Source of the DNA: Liriodendron chinense
Taxonomy: Eukaryota > Streptophyta > Magnoliopsida > Magnoliales > Magnoliaceae
Length of the DNA stretch: 64,000 bases
Direction of reading: 5' to 3'
Assembly (NCBI GenBank): GCA_003013855.2
Contig: PVNU02002347.1
Coordinates: forward strand, 248,001-312,000
A program made the position numbers and the translations under genes. This document shows, piece by piece, positions 1 to 11,099 of the stretch. The notes beneath the pieces were generated by a model. It did not search any database. It was not told the origin of the DNA and saw nothing but the letters and a program-made list of their open reading frames with translations. Position 1 is the first letter of the stretch; every line of letters begins with the position of its first letter.

Positions 1-769
1 ATGCCCAGAAGAACCTCTTGAAGTCGGATAACATCCTCGTACATTCTCATTCGCAAAGAAACAGCATCTTGGAACGATGGACCTGATCGACCACGGGTCG
101 GGATCTTGACCAACCTGCTGGCCAAACACCCGTGTAAAAAAGAAAAATCCCCAAGGGAGTACAACCCTGGAAGCAATAAGCTCAAAATTCTCTGCATCTC
201 CAGCAAAAGCAAAATCATCAAACGAAAAGAGAATGAGCCAAACCATGCATTCATCATGCATCTCCATGCATCAGCATCCATCGCACCAATCATCATGTTT
301 ACCTGCTTTCAAAATAAAAGTCGGTTAGCTAAAGACCCCACAGGCATCCCTAGTGGAGGCACATGCAAACCAGATTTCCAATTTCAAAAAGACAAAAAAA
401 AATATTTCCATTTGCAAATAAAAACCCCACGGAGTATCACTCCCCAGAGTGGGTGCCTTTTCAAAAATTCAAAAATATTTTTCCAGTAGAGCGTTCTGCC
501 TCCAAAAAACCAGGAGATCTTCCATATCTCTGGGTAGGAGCTGACGCAAAAATCAAATAAGATCCGATGTCTCGCGGTTTCCCCGGAGACCATCGGATCC
601 AATGCATTCAAAGTACGGTCGAACTGAACTCCAGTGTCAGTGCGGTCGTACCACGTGCCAAGATACAAAAAAGATGAAAGCCAAAAGGCTCGGTCACAGA
701 AACCATTTGAACAGGTGGAAACGATGAATTGTAACCCAAGTATCAAAATCAGCAGATTGGGTGGAGAGA

Positions 770-1640
770 GTTCACCCGCACATACCTAGGCGTGGATGCC
801 TGAAGTACCTTGACTGAGTCCAAGTCGGCGTAGTAGAATCCCGTAAGACTATCTGATGCAGGGCGTCTAACCACTTTGACAGTCAAGCGAAACAAGTACT
901 CCTGGAGTGATCTGGGAAAACATCAAACATCACACAATCAGTCTCAGGGTCAGTATCCTCGTAAGACTAGCGGACGCAGAGGCTCTGCTGTACCTTTCTG
1001 ATGTTAGTACCGATCGGGAATGGAAGGGTTGCGATTGGGTACCCAGGTTGCAGCAAACTGCAGGGACAATCGCAACGTTTTCTCCAAACTCTCGTGGTAT
1101 GTGCGAGTTATCAATTTCCAGACAATCAACTGACTCAGATACAAAGGACAATAAAGATTCCAGACCACAATCCAAGAAAGAATGAATTGCAAACTAAGCA
1201 TCGAAACCAGCGGATCGGGTGGAAAAAGCCCACCCGCACATACCTAGGCATGGATGCCTGAAGTACCTTGACTGAGTCCAAGTCGGCGTAGTAGAATCCC
1301 GTAAGACTATCTGACGCAGGGCGTCTAACCACTTTGACAGTCAAGCGAAACAAGTACTCCTGGAGTGATCTGGGAAAACATCAAACATACAATCAGTCTC
1401 AGGGTCAGCATCCTCGTAAGACTGTCGACACAGAGGCTCTGCTGTACCTTTTCGATGTTAGTACCGATCGGGAATGGAAGGGTTGCGATTGGGTACCCAG
1501 GTTGCAGCAAACTGCAGGGACAATCGCAACGTTTTCTCCAAACTCCCGCGGTATGTGCGAGTGATCGGTTTCCAAACGATCAACTGGCACAGATGCAAAG
1601 GCAAGCAATGATTTCAGACCATGATCCATGAATGACCGGG
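770..1640 (+). repeat. Subterminal tandem repeat, two units of about 460 bp
   Basis: Two consecutive copies begin with the same CGCACATACCTAGG stretch near 776 and 1236. Each contains CTTTGACAGTCAAGCG, TACTCCTGGAGTGATCTGGG and GGTTGCGATTGGGTACCCAG. They lie just inside the 3' LTR. The same pair is found inverted at 8190-9100. Short ORFs inside it repeat with the unit and are not genes. Tandem repeats in the 3' untranslated region are known for Tat/Ogre elements. Confidence 0.8.
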
Positions 1641-2177
1641 TCAGAAGTGGGGTGTCCACTCGCTTTGGCATTCGGTTGCATGTAACCTCTGCCAAAGAGG
1701 GGCATCTGTAGACAACCCACCTTCGGCTACAATGTTGATAGAGAAAGCTGGATGAATGGAGGACCATACCCCCAAACCCCAAGCCCAAACTCAGCCAAAC
1801 TCACCCTTGTAGGCCCCATTCCATAGCCCAGATCAAGCCTGAACCCAGTCAACCCAGTCCTAAACACCACCCTGAAAAACCCCCCATAAAAAAGGCCAGT
1901 CAAAAAAATCCCAAAAAAGTCAAACTCACTGAGTCAACTCGCTGAGTCAACCCGTCGAGTCAACCCGTCGAGTCAAAACACCGAGTCAACCCGTCGAGTC
2001 AACCCGTCGAGTCAAACCACCGAGTCGACCCGCTGAGTCAACTCACTGAGTCGACCAGCGAGTCCAACAGCAGCCCCGAGGGAGCGGCCGTACTCGCTGG
2101 AAATCGAGGAGCGGCCGTACGGGCGGCCCATGGCAGGCCGTCCGGACAAAATTACGAGAGCTGCCACTCTCCGCTGC

Positions 2178-2185
2178 TATAAATA
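2178..2185 (+). promoter_or_regulatory. LTR TATA box
   Basis: TATAAATA is set in a GC-rich context (CCGCTGCTATAAATACCCCC) in the middle of the LTR. The same box is kept in both LTRs of the minus-strand element (7616-7623 and 45646-45653). It is the likely core promoter for the sense transcript. Confidence 0.6.
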
Positions 2186-2487
2186 CCCCCCTCCCCTTCT
2201 CATTTCATCATCCCTTCGAGTCCAAAGAAAGCCTGTCCGTTCGAGTGCCCTTCTCCACCCCTTAGCCCATTTTTCCACCAAGGAGAGCCCGAGTGAGGAG
2301 AGCCTAACCCTGGTCCAGCCCAGCCTGACCACTGGTCCAAACCTCTCAAGTCACCCAAGTCTTGATCCAGCCACTCGAAGCCAATCCTTGCGATACCTCC
2401 GTCCATCCAGCTATCATTTTTCCAGCATCATCTCATTTGCATCTAGCATAAGTGCAACATTTACTTTTCTTCCAACCCCCCTGCTTC

Positions 2488-2769
2488 ACTACAAGCACCT
2501 TGATTATTCAAGCACACCGCATATGTCTTAAATTAAGCACCTGTCAGTTCGAGCGTATGCTCTGGGCTTGCCCGTTGTTGGAACCTGCCCATCAGAAACT
2601 CTTACTGTTCAGACCTGCATTCATGCTTCACTAAAAGCACCTTGATTATTCAAGCACACTGCATACGTCTTACATTAAGCACCTGTCAGTTCGAGCGTAC
2701 GCTCTGGGCTTGCCCGTTGTTGGAACCTGCCCATCAGAAACTCTGACTGTTCAGACCCGCATTCATGCA
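2488..2769 (+). repeat. 141-bp tandem duplication inside the long LTR
   Basis: Two units, 2488-2628 and 2629-2769, share CAAGCACCTTGATTATTCAAG-type starts, GCACCTGTCAGTTCGAGCG and GGGCTTGCCCGTTGTTGGAA, with a few substitutions. It lies downstream of the TATA box, so it would be in the transcribed leader or R region. It is absent from the short LTRs. Confidence 0.85.
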
Positions 2770-3284
2770 TCATGTCATCCATGAGAATATACGAGGATTA
2801 AACTAGACTTTCAAGTATCCGATCGATTCTGTGAAGTAGAGACCGTACTTCGGTACGGGCAGTGTGTGGGGTGCTTAACCTCTTCCCACCCTGTAACCGT
2901 GATCCCTTACCTCGAATCTCTGACCGCAGATCAACAGGAGTCATTTTAGAGGAAGGAATCTTCGGATTCCCTTCTCTAACGTTTCTACAGGGTCTAGCCG
3001 ACTGTAGATTCGAAGTAACTGGCTAGTGGCGACTCTGGTCTTATATAAACACATTTAAACACATCCAGCTTAACACGACAATCAAACAAAGCCCTCGAGA
3101 ACGAGACAAGCCAGTGGCACAAACTTCGATTTCGCACTCACGCATCCTCATCTCCTTCTTTTCCCAAAAGGGGAAGGGACGAGAAGAACGTCGTGTGGGA
3201 GCGCGGAAAAATCGGCGAGGGTCCACAATTACCAACCGATTCGGATTGCCTACTTAGTAACACAGTAAGCCTCATTTCACCAGG

Positions 3285-4048
3285 TAGAGGTGTATATATA
3301 CGAGCTGAGCCGAGCCAAGCTTTAACCAGTTCAACTTGGTTTGGTCAGCGGGCGACTTGGGCTCAAGCTTGGTTCGGCTTGGTCCTCGAGCTCAGGTGTT
3401 GGGCTTGGCTTGATTTGGACGAGCTTTTGAGCCGAAATCGAGCCTGTTCGAGCTTATCCGAGCTTCAAGCTTTCGAACTTGTCCGAGCTTCAAGCTTTTG
3501 AGCCTGAATTCGAGCCGAGTAGTCAGGCGTTGGGCAAAGCCGCAGAGATGAGGGAGAGCTGGAGAGGGAGGAGGTGAGGCCGGGCGACGGGGGAGAGAAA
3601 TAAGAGATGAGGGAGAGCCGGAGAGGGAGGAGGTGACGCCGACGGCAGGAGGGAGTCGCTGGTCAGGCCGGGGCCGCCGGGCCAAGTTAATTCGACCGGA
3701 GGGAAGGGGGTTTTATTTTTGAGATTTTTAGGGGTGGGCAGATAAGTACGAAAGGCGCTGGAAGAAAAGAATTAGGACGGGCATGAAAAAAAATTATTTT
3801 TTTATCATATATATATTTAAGTAAAAAATATACTGAGCTTTTTATGAGCCGAGCCGGGCCTGATTTCGAGCTGAGCCGAACCGAGCTCAGGTCTAGCTCA
3901 GGCTTGGCTCAAATTTCCAACGAGCCCACATATTTGGCTCGGCTTGGCTTGATATGCCTTCCGAATCAAGCCGAACCGAGCTTTTCCGAGCCGAGCCGAG
4001 CCGAGCCGAGCGAGCATTTCGAACTAGCTCGGTTCACATACAGCTCTA
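3285..4048. mobile_element. hAT-like non-autonomous element, 764 bp, GAGCC-rich
   Basis: The left end TAGAGGTGTA and the inverted right end TAGAGCTGTA form imperfect terminal inverted repeats that continue into GAGCCGAGCC-type sequence on both sides. The flanks TCACCAGG (3277-3284) and CCCCCAGG (4049-4056) match in 6 of 8 positions, consistent with a decayed 8-bp hAT target duplication. The interior has direct and inverted GAGCCGAGCC, AAGCTTGGCTCG and CGAGCTT motifs and no transposase. A GA-rich block of about 50 bp (GATGAGGGAGAGC) is duplicated near 3547 and 3606. Confidence 0.65.
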
Positions 4049-4056
4049 CCCCCAGG

Positions 4057-5479
4057 TCCATAGCTCAAGTGACAGACTGAGTGAAGATAGCCTGCCTCGT
4101 TTCATCACTAGGTCATGCTATCCATTCCCATGGTGGGGGTGGCTAACGATTGTGTTGTGACTAACAGGGGTGGGTGGGTGTACTGACAATGGGGTGTGTG
4201 AACTAACCCATTAAAAAAAAAAACCTTTAAAAAAAAAAGCGATAGGGTGCTGAGTAAACTCTGTGGGGCCCACTGTGATGTATTTGTCTTAATCAAGCCG
4301 TGAATTGAACTGTGGACCCTACAGATCCACCGATAGACATAGATAAGACACATAATCGACCGGTGGACTCTACAGATCCGTTTCCTTTTTATACGAGGAT
4401 TATATATAGCCGTATGATCAGCATCCGTGCAAAGTATACACGGTTTTCAATTTTCACAAGTGGGTCCATGGTTTGGTGATCCAGACCATCAATCTGTTGT
4501 TTCGAATCGTGGATCGAAGATGTCTCAAAAATCTTCTGATCATGAAAATATTACGGTTTTGAATTTTGCAGACATATAGACGGTTAGAAAGAGAAATACA
4601 ACACTGGTCCACGTTACACTGCTAAAGGTTAAAATATTAGTGGCTAGGATCTTTCAATTAGAAATGCTTCTCGCCTGTTCAACGTCAGGAAACATGAGGC
4701 TGATGGTTTGGATTACATAAACATGGGCCCCACTTGTCAGAATTGAGAAACACATTTACACAATGCAAAGATTCATGCCACATATCATACCATACCGGAC
4801 CCACTCATCCTTTTAATACAGTATCTATCCATGCATGCACGGCTCCTTCACGTGTCTGTGACTACGTAGACTTGCGCAAATTTTTATGCAATTATTTTTA
4901 TTATTTTTTTATTTTTATAATAAAATTACAACCATGGTATATGGTATACGCTCACATGTGTACTGATGTGCTCGTTCTATCCATTTAGGACCATGATCTA
5001 GTGATTCAGGCATGACCCAAGGCCCTTGGGTCCACCTTAGATGGACGATACAACATGAAGCTTGCACTTAGTGAATACCAGGCACCTGCAAGCCGCGACA
5101 CTAACTTGCCATGCAGGCATATTTCGTGTAATGCAAACGGTGGGCCTTGCCACAATGCAGGTAAAAATATTTAGGCCATTCAGCTGTTGTGTTTTTGGTT
5201 TTTAATAAAATAAAATAAAAAATAATATATATTTTCAAATGATTTGATGGGAGAGAAAAAAAAAGTGGTTTTAAGTAGTGGCTTGTGTACATTACTAATT
5301 AGACAAACTTGAGGGAGAATGGAGACTTGCGTGCTCTGAAGCTCACGAGCACACGCACGAGCGTAGGTGATTGCATGTGGCTGTAGTGGTGCTAGTTGTC
5401 ACACTTTGCATTTTGCACGTGCTGCAGAGTGGCCGCTCCTACGTGACTTTACGTGAACCGTCGCGAGATGGTGTGAGTC
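4057..5479. other. Intergenic, degenerate dispersed repeats, no gene
   Basis: I see no coding region. The stretch 4070-4220 (GAGTGAAGATAG, GGGGGTGGCTAAC, GTGACTAAC) is a paralogue of the sequence that flanks the Harbinger-like element at 58060-59800 and serves as its empty-site copy. 4260-4600 looks like an old palindromic MITE of the GTGGGGCCCAC type. The remainder is AT-rich without recognisable features. Confidence 0.5.
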
Positions 5480-6290
5480 ACGTTGAGAAGGTAGGAAAAG
5501 ACTGCTGAGTGTAATTGAGAGCCTTATATAAGGTTGGGTTTTCTTTTTATGTTATAGAGATGACTGTTGTGCATGAAACAATCTTACAACGATCATAACC
5601 ATGCAAAAACGGCTAGCATGTAATAGTTATGATTGTTGCAACCATTGGTTGCATGTAACGATCATAAACGGTCACTAACGGCTAGTTTCTAATAACGGTC
5701 AGAAACAGTCATAAATGGCTGGTTTCTAAGTGTAAGAAACGACTACAAATAACTAGTTTCTAATGGCTAGAAAATTGTCATATTATTTATGACCTGAGTT
5801 ATAACTCCTAGCCCCAAGTGCTTATATAAGAAAGGCTTGTTAGGATCATTTCAACAATAATAGAAAACACGTCTCTTCTTCTTTCCATATCACCCAAATG
5901 GTTTAGTATCTGACTCAGTGAGTCAAATCAGCCCAAGACTCAGTGAGTTACCTCGGCATCCAACTCAGTGAGCAAAATCAAAATTTTGACTCAGTGAATT
6001 TATAAACTTGGTGGAGAACTCTTTTCTATTTTTCCCAGTAAGGTCAGGACTATAATCGAGAATCTGCCAGATGAACTTTGTTGAACGAGTTCTTACAAGG
6101 GTTTTTCATGATTGTTGCATGCAGAACCCAATAAGCTAGCTTGTCTTATCCTAGAAGAGATTTACAATGTAGCCCGTCAACGATCTTATTAGATACGTGC
6201 TTCAGCCTGATTTAAATTAAATATTTTCTTTACTTTTTTTCGGTGTTCAAATTATTTTATTTGATATATTTCCAACATCAACTCAACATA
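5480..6290 (+). repeat. LTR-like block with short repeats and two TATA boxes
   Basis: TTATATAAGG (near 5523) and CTTATATAAG (near 5821) are TATA-like, and between them a degenerate motif of roughly 35 bp (AACGGCTAGTTTCTAA, AAACGGTCA) recurs about five times. The block ends near a TTCCAACA. This looks like an eroded solo LTR or LTR fragment, but I found no convincing terminal dinucleotides or target duplication, so the borders are guesses. Confidence 0.3.
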
Positions 6291-6515
6291 TAGGCCATGG
6301 TCGAATTAATGGACAACTGCTGCTATAACTTGGAATATTGGTTGGTAATTTTTTATGGACATGAATTGCCCATATATAGTTGAGGCTTTATTTTTATTTT
6401 TTTAATCACACGCACTCACACACCCTCGCGCACTCACACCACATTAGGTGTTCGAACCCATAACCTCATGTTGAAATTCATGTGAGTCTACTACTTAGCC
6501 ACACACACAAACACA

Positions 6516-6522
<7 letters not shown>

Positions 6523-6588
<66 letters not shown>
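6523..6588. repeat. (CA)n microsatellite
   Basis: Uninterrupted CA dinucleotides of about 65 bp follow a CACACGCACTCACACACCC-rich stretch from 6405. A similar CACACCCACACCCACTCACAC stretch followed by a GTACTTGATCCCATGATC-type text occurs at 61745-61850, so this microsatellite sits in a dispersed repeat. Confidence 0.9.
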
Positions 6589-7364
6589 AACACTTATTGT
6601 TATTTTTTTATGGATGGATGGAACTCTCTTATTGGAGAGCCCCTTTTATGCCTGTGCCCAAGTTGAATGATAGAGCTTCCCAGGGTCCTTTTCTCAAAGG
6701 CAAGGGAGCAGATAAGGTGCGGCTCAACCTCACCCAAGACATTGGGGCCCTTTCTATAGGGCCTACGTTGATGATTGTATTATATATATGTGGAATGCAA
6801 TCCCGCACAGGTGGGCCAACTCGCACATTAGCTTCTCTGCCATTGAAATCTCTTGTGCACAGTATTGACTTAAATGAAATAATGTATATTTTTCGAGTTA
6901 TCACTAGCCAATGAAAGCTTAGAATTTACGATCGGCTAGAAATCGTAAAATCACTTACGATATGAAAGATCTGGAGATCTCTTGGTCTAAATGACTTCTG
7001 CGGTTGATCTACGGTTGAAGATTCAAAGTAAGGGACTAAGTGGCAGAAAAGGAAGGGATTAAGCACCTTTTTCACTTGCACAAAATGAGGCCTTTACTTT
7101 ATGAAAATTTAAAATTTTTAGAATTTCAGGGAGTTCTAGAAATAACTACATCAAGGGTTTACATGGACAAACACTAAAAAAGTAAAGAAAATAAAAAGAG
7201 ATGAAGATGTGGTGCTAATGTACTATGTGTCGGATACTGGTGTGAACTTACGTAGATGTAAGAATGGAGGGAGGGAAGCCAAACACTCTTAAACTAAAAG
7301 AGATAGTTAAACATTCCTAATTTTATCTCTACTCTGCTGATCATTGAACTCCTAAAAGAAATTG
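6589..7364. other. Intergenic, host target region of the large element
   Basis: No coding region is recognised; an open frame of about 100 codons at 6597-6914 has no familiar domain and overlaps another open frame on the opposite strand. The last five bases before the next LTR, GTAGT at 7365-7369, are one copy of the target-site duplication of the 38.8-kb nested retrotransposon. Confidence 0.5.
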
Positions 7365-7369
7365 GTAGT

Positions 7370-8127
7370 TGTGGATGCTTGCCGTTCCGCTCTCCCGGAC
7401 GTTCTCCCTTCATTTCGAAAAAGAAGAGGGGGTGCGTGCGGGCGAATCGCCATTTGTGCCACTGGCTTGCCTCATTCTCGAGGGCTTTGTGTCGGTTGTT
7501 GTGTTAAGCTGGATGTGTTTAGATGAGTTTGTATAAGACCAGAGCGGCACTAACCAGTTACTTCAAATATATAGTCGGCTTGACCCCGTAGAAATGTTAG
7601 AGAAGGGGTGGGGGGTATTTATAGCAGCGGAGAGTGGCAGAACCCATAAATATTTTTGGGTGACACCCTGAGGGCCGTCCGTACGGTCATTTTACTTCAG
7701 GTTGCCGCCCGTACAGTCATTTTGCTTCGGGTTCGGAGCGTACGACCTCCGAACCTGAAGTAGAAAATCCCCAGGTTCGGGGTTCGGACTTACTCCGAGG
7801 CTGTGGTTTGGAACTCAGTGAGTTGACTGGGTTTGGAAGATGGGTTGACACGGTGAGTTGACTTAGCGGGTTAACTCGATGATTTGACTCAGCGGGTTGG
7901 CACACCAAGTTTGACTTTTTTTAGAATTTTTTGACTGGTTTTTCTTATGGGGGGCTTTTTGGGCTGATGTTTAGGGGTGAGTTGACTGGGTTCAGGCTTG
8001 AGTTGGGCTATGGATTGGGGCTTACAAGGGTGAATTTGGCTGAGTTTGGACATGGGATTTGGGGGTACGGTCCTCCATTCATTCAGCTATCTCTACCAAC
8101 ATTGTAGCCGAAGGTGGGGTGTCTACA
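7370..8127 (-). repeat. 3' LTR of copy B (short form)
   Basis: 758 bp. On the minus strand it begins TGTAGACACCCC at 8127 and ends CCACA at 7370. A TATAAATA box is at 7616-7623 (minus). It differs from the 5' LTR by roughly 5-6% in the stretch I compared by eye. A CCCTTCTC junction replaces 775 bp that are present in the long-form LTR at 1707-3227. Confidence 0.88.
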
Positions 8128-8145
8128 GATGCCCCTCTTTGACAA
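8128..8145 (-). other. Polypurine tract of copy B
   Basis: The minus strand reads AAAGAGGGGCATC directly before TGTAGAC. The same tract precedes the LTR of copy A at 1694-1706. It is the expected plus-strand primer site. Confidence 0.75.
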
Positions 8146-8189
8146 AGGTTGCGTGCAAGCGAATGTCAAAGTGAGTGGACACCCCACTT

Positions 8190-9100
8190 CTGACCCGGTC
8201 ATTCATGGATCGTAGTTTGAAATCTTTGCTTTCCTTTGCATCTGCGTCAGTTGATCGTTTGGAAATTGATCACTTGCACATATCGCGGGAGTTTGGAGAA
8301 AACGTTGCGATTGTCCCTCCATGCGCTGCAACCTGGGTACCCAATCGCAACCCTTCCATTCCCGATCGGTACTAACATCAGAAAAGTATAGTAGAGCCTC
8401 TGCGTCAGTCATAGTCTTACGAGGTTACTGACCCGGAGATTGATTTGTTTGATGCTTTCCCGGATCACTCCAGGAGTACTTGTTTCGTTTGACTGTCAAA
8501 GTGGTTAGCTGCCCTGCGTCCATGTAGTCTTATGGGTGTCCACTACGCCGACTTGGACTCAGTCAGGTACTTCAGGCATTCACGCCCAGGTATGTGCGGG
8601 TGAACTCTTTCCACCCGATCTGCTGGTTTTGATGCTTGGTTTGCAATTCATTATTTCCTAGATTGTGGTCTGGAATCTTTGTTTTCCTTTGTATCTGAGT
8701 CAGTTGATTGTTTGTAGATTGATAACTCGCACATACCGCGGGAGTTTGGAGAAAATGTTGCGATTGTCCCTGCATGGGCTGCAACCTGGGTACCCAATCG
8801 CAACCCTTCCATTCCTGATCGGTACTAACATCGAAAAGGTATGGTAGAGCCTCTGTGTCCGTCATAGTCTTACGAGGTTACTGACTCAGAGATTGTTTGT
8901 TTGATATTTTTTCGGATCACTCCAGGAGTACTTGTTTCGCTTGACTGTCAAAGTGGTTAGCTACCCTGCGTCCCTGTAGTCTTACGGGAGATCACTACGC
9001 CGACTTTGACTCAGTCAAGGTACTTCAGGCATCCACGCCTAGGTATGTGTGGGTGAACTCTTCCACCCAACCTGCTGGTTTTGATACTTGGGTTACAATT
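8190..9100 (-). repeat. Subterminal tandem repeat of copy B, two units of about 455 bp
   Basis: Units carry CGGTACTAACATC, TCCAGGAGTACTTGTTTCG and GACTGTCAAAGTGGTTAGC, and end at CACCCGATCTGCTGG near 8613 and CACCCAACCTGCTGG near 9064. They are the inverted counterpart of 770-1640. Open frames on both strands here are products of the repeat. Confidence 0.8.
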
Positions 9101-10895
9101 CATCGTTTCCACCTGTTCAAATGGTTTTTTTTTTACCGAGCTTTTTGGCTTTCATTTTTTCGTATCTTGGCATGTGGTACGACCGCACTGACACTGAAGT
9201 TCAGTTCGACCGTACTTTGAGTGCATTGGATCCGATGGTCTCCGGGAAAACCGCGAGACATCGGATCTTATTTGATTTTTGCGTTGGCTCCTACCCAGAG
9301 ATATCCTACCTAGAGATATGGAAGATCTCCCGGTGTTTTGGAGGCCGAACGCTCTACTGGGAAAATGTTTTTGGATTTTGAAAAGATACCCATTGTGGGG
9401 AGTGATACTCCATGGGGTTTTTATTTGCAATAGGAATATATAATATATTTTTTGTCTTTTTGAAAAAGGAAATCTGGTTTGCGCTCGCCTCCACTATGGA
9501 TGCCTGTGGGGTCTTTGGCTAACCGACTTTTATTTTGAAAGCAGGTAAACATGATGATTGATGCGATGGATGCTGATGAATGGGGATGCATATTTGATGA
9601 TGGATGCATGGTTTGACTCATTCTCTTTCAGTTCGATGATTTTGCTTTTGCTGGAGATGCGGAGAACTTTGAGCTTATTGCTTGCGGGGTTATACTCCCC
9701 TAGGGATTTTTTTTTTCGATGCATATGTTTGGTCAGCGGGTTGGTCAAGATCCCGACCCATGGTTGATCAGGTCCATCGTCTCAAGATGCTGTTTCTTTG
9801 CTAGTGGGAATGGATGAAGGAGGTTATCAGACTTCAAGATATTCTTCTGGGCATAGATGTGATTGGGATGGTGCTTGGTCGCCAGTTTTGGTCAAGATTC
9901 CAATTTGCGGGCGATCGGATCCGTCATCCCAAACTGTGAAATGAATGAGCAGAGTTCGAGACTCGTAAAGTGCAGTACTGGGGATAGTGACTTTTTTTAT
10001 GATTTTTTGCAAATATTTGGTCCGAATCTTTATCTAAGTAGCCAGGATGGAGATTGGTTATTGAAAACAAATGAAATATTTTTGTGATTTTGAAAATATT
10101 TTGTCCGAGTAAAGATCGATGTTTATTGAAAGTAAGGAAAATATTTTTGTGATTTTGAAAGATGATTTTGCAATGTTTTGGTATTTTTTTATTTTTCTGA
10201 AATGCAGAGAAAGGTATGGAATTTTCATCCATTTCCAACTTCTACTACTGGTAAGGCACCCGATCCATTTTACGTCAGCGAATAAGACGAATCTCACACA
10301 GTTAAGTCCCGTAGTTTTACATCTTCGGATGAGGAGATTTTGAGGGTTTTCAGTCAACACACCCACAAAGTAGCCTGTTCCTCATGTGCAATGCACATAG
10401 ACCACGTATCGTCCAACGGGCTCCTTCGGCCACAAAATGAGCCACATCCTCACATTTCCCTTTGTCAATCAAGTTTGGGGCCTTATGCTGCTCACAATTC
10501 CGTGAGGGTGCACTTCACCTCCCAACTGCCTTAATCTCCTTCATGAGTTTTAGGAACAGGGAACATCCGTCAGATTCAACAGCGACTTCCAAATCAAGGT
10601 TGTCTATCACGGTGCGTTCAACACGAACAGGGTTGCGGGGTTCTGCCCCCCTCAGCCCTTACCTGTTTAGAAGATTTCGGACACCCGTACGATCGAGTAT
10701 CAGCCATGTCCGGAATAGGTTGGAAAAGAAAGCCCCCGAGAAGTTAGTCCCAGTGTAATGTTAGGTCTTCGGATCGCTAGAGATAAATTTGTGCAGTTAA
10801 AATTAATGGTGAAACTCCCTTTTTTTTTTTGAAAAAGTTCCAGATTTCAACTCGAGTAGTCGAAATTGATACTGATTTTTATGGAAAGCTCAAAA
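9101..10895 (-). other. 3' untranslated region of copy B, first part
   Basis: 9101-9857 matches 1-740 of the window in inverted orientation. From 9858 on there is no counterpart in the window because copy A is cut off. No ORF with a recognisable domain is present; stop codons are frequent on both strands. Confidence 0.6.
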
Positions 10896-10901
10896 TCTTT
10901 T

Positions 10902-10903
<2 letters not shown>

Positions 10904-10979
<76 letters not shown>
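10904..10979. repeat. (AT)n microsatellite
   Basis: About 75 bp of pure AT dinucleotide, located inside the 3' untranslated region of copy B next to the 155-bp tandem array. Confidence 0.92.
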
Positions 10980-10982
<3 letters not shown>

Positions 10983-11099
10983 TAAATGATCCGGGTTATC
11001 GAACCTTGATCCAAGCGGTCGAGGGCGATGCCAGTTTTTGGTGGAAAGCAGGGAAAGGTCCCCCGAGAAATTAATCCCAGTGGACCCAACATTATGTAC

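Larger units (their letters stand above)
1..3227 (+). mobile_element. Tat/Ogre-like Ty3/gypsy retrotransposon, 3' end only (copy A)
   Basis: This is the 3' untranslated part and 3' LTR of a plus-strand element whose body lies left of the window. A purine-rich tract ending AAAGAGGGGCATC at 1694-1706 directly precedes an LTR starting TGTAGAC. The LTR ends in CCACA at 3227. The whole stretch matches, in inverted orientation, the terminal part of the larger element at 7370-9857. No coding domain is present. The 5' LTR, and therefore the TSD, cannot be checked here; the five bases after the LTR are ATTAC. Confidence 0.82.
1707..3227 (+). repeat. Long-form LTR of the Tat/Ogre-like family (copy A 3' LTR)
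   Basis: The LTR runs from TGTAGACAACCC to GGTCCACA, 1521 bp. A TATAAATA box lies at 2178-2185. Downstream are a 141-bp tandem duplication and a stretch ending near 3046 (AGTGGCGACTCTGGTC) that resembles the end region of other Tat LTRs. Compared with the two LTRs of the element at 7370-46143 it has about 775 extra bases between two CCCTTCTC octamers (2194-2201 and 2969-2976). Confidence 0.82.

Noticed and set aside
907..1788. Several overlapping open frames of 60-130 codons near the left end
   Set aside because: They repeat with the 460-bp tandem unit and reappear inverted at 8175-8865, so they come from the retrotransposon 3' repeat and carry no domain.
6482..6670. Frame with a long TH repeat
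   Set aside because: Translation of the (CA)n microsatellite.
10829..11074. Frame with a long YI repeat
   Set aside because: Translation of the (AT)n microsatellite; the same applies to 47582-47773.
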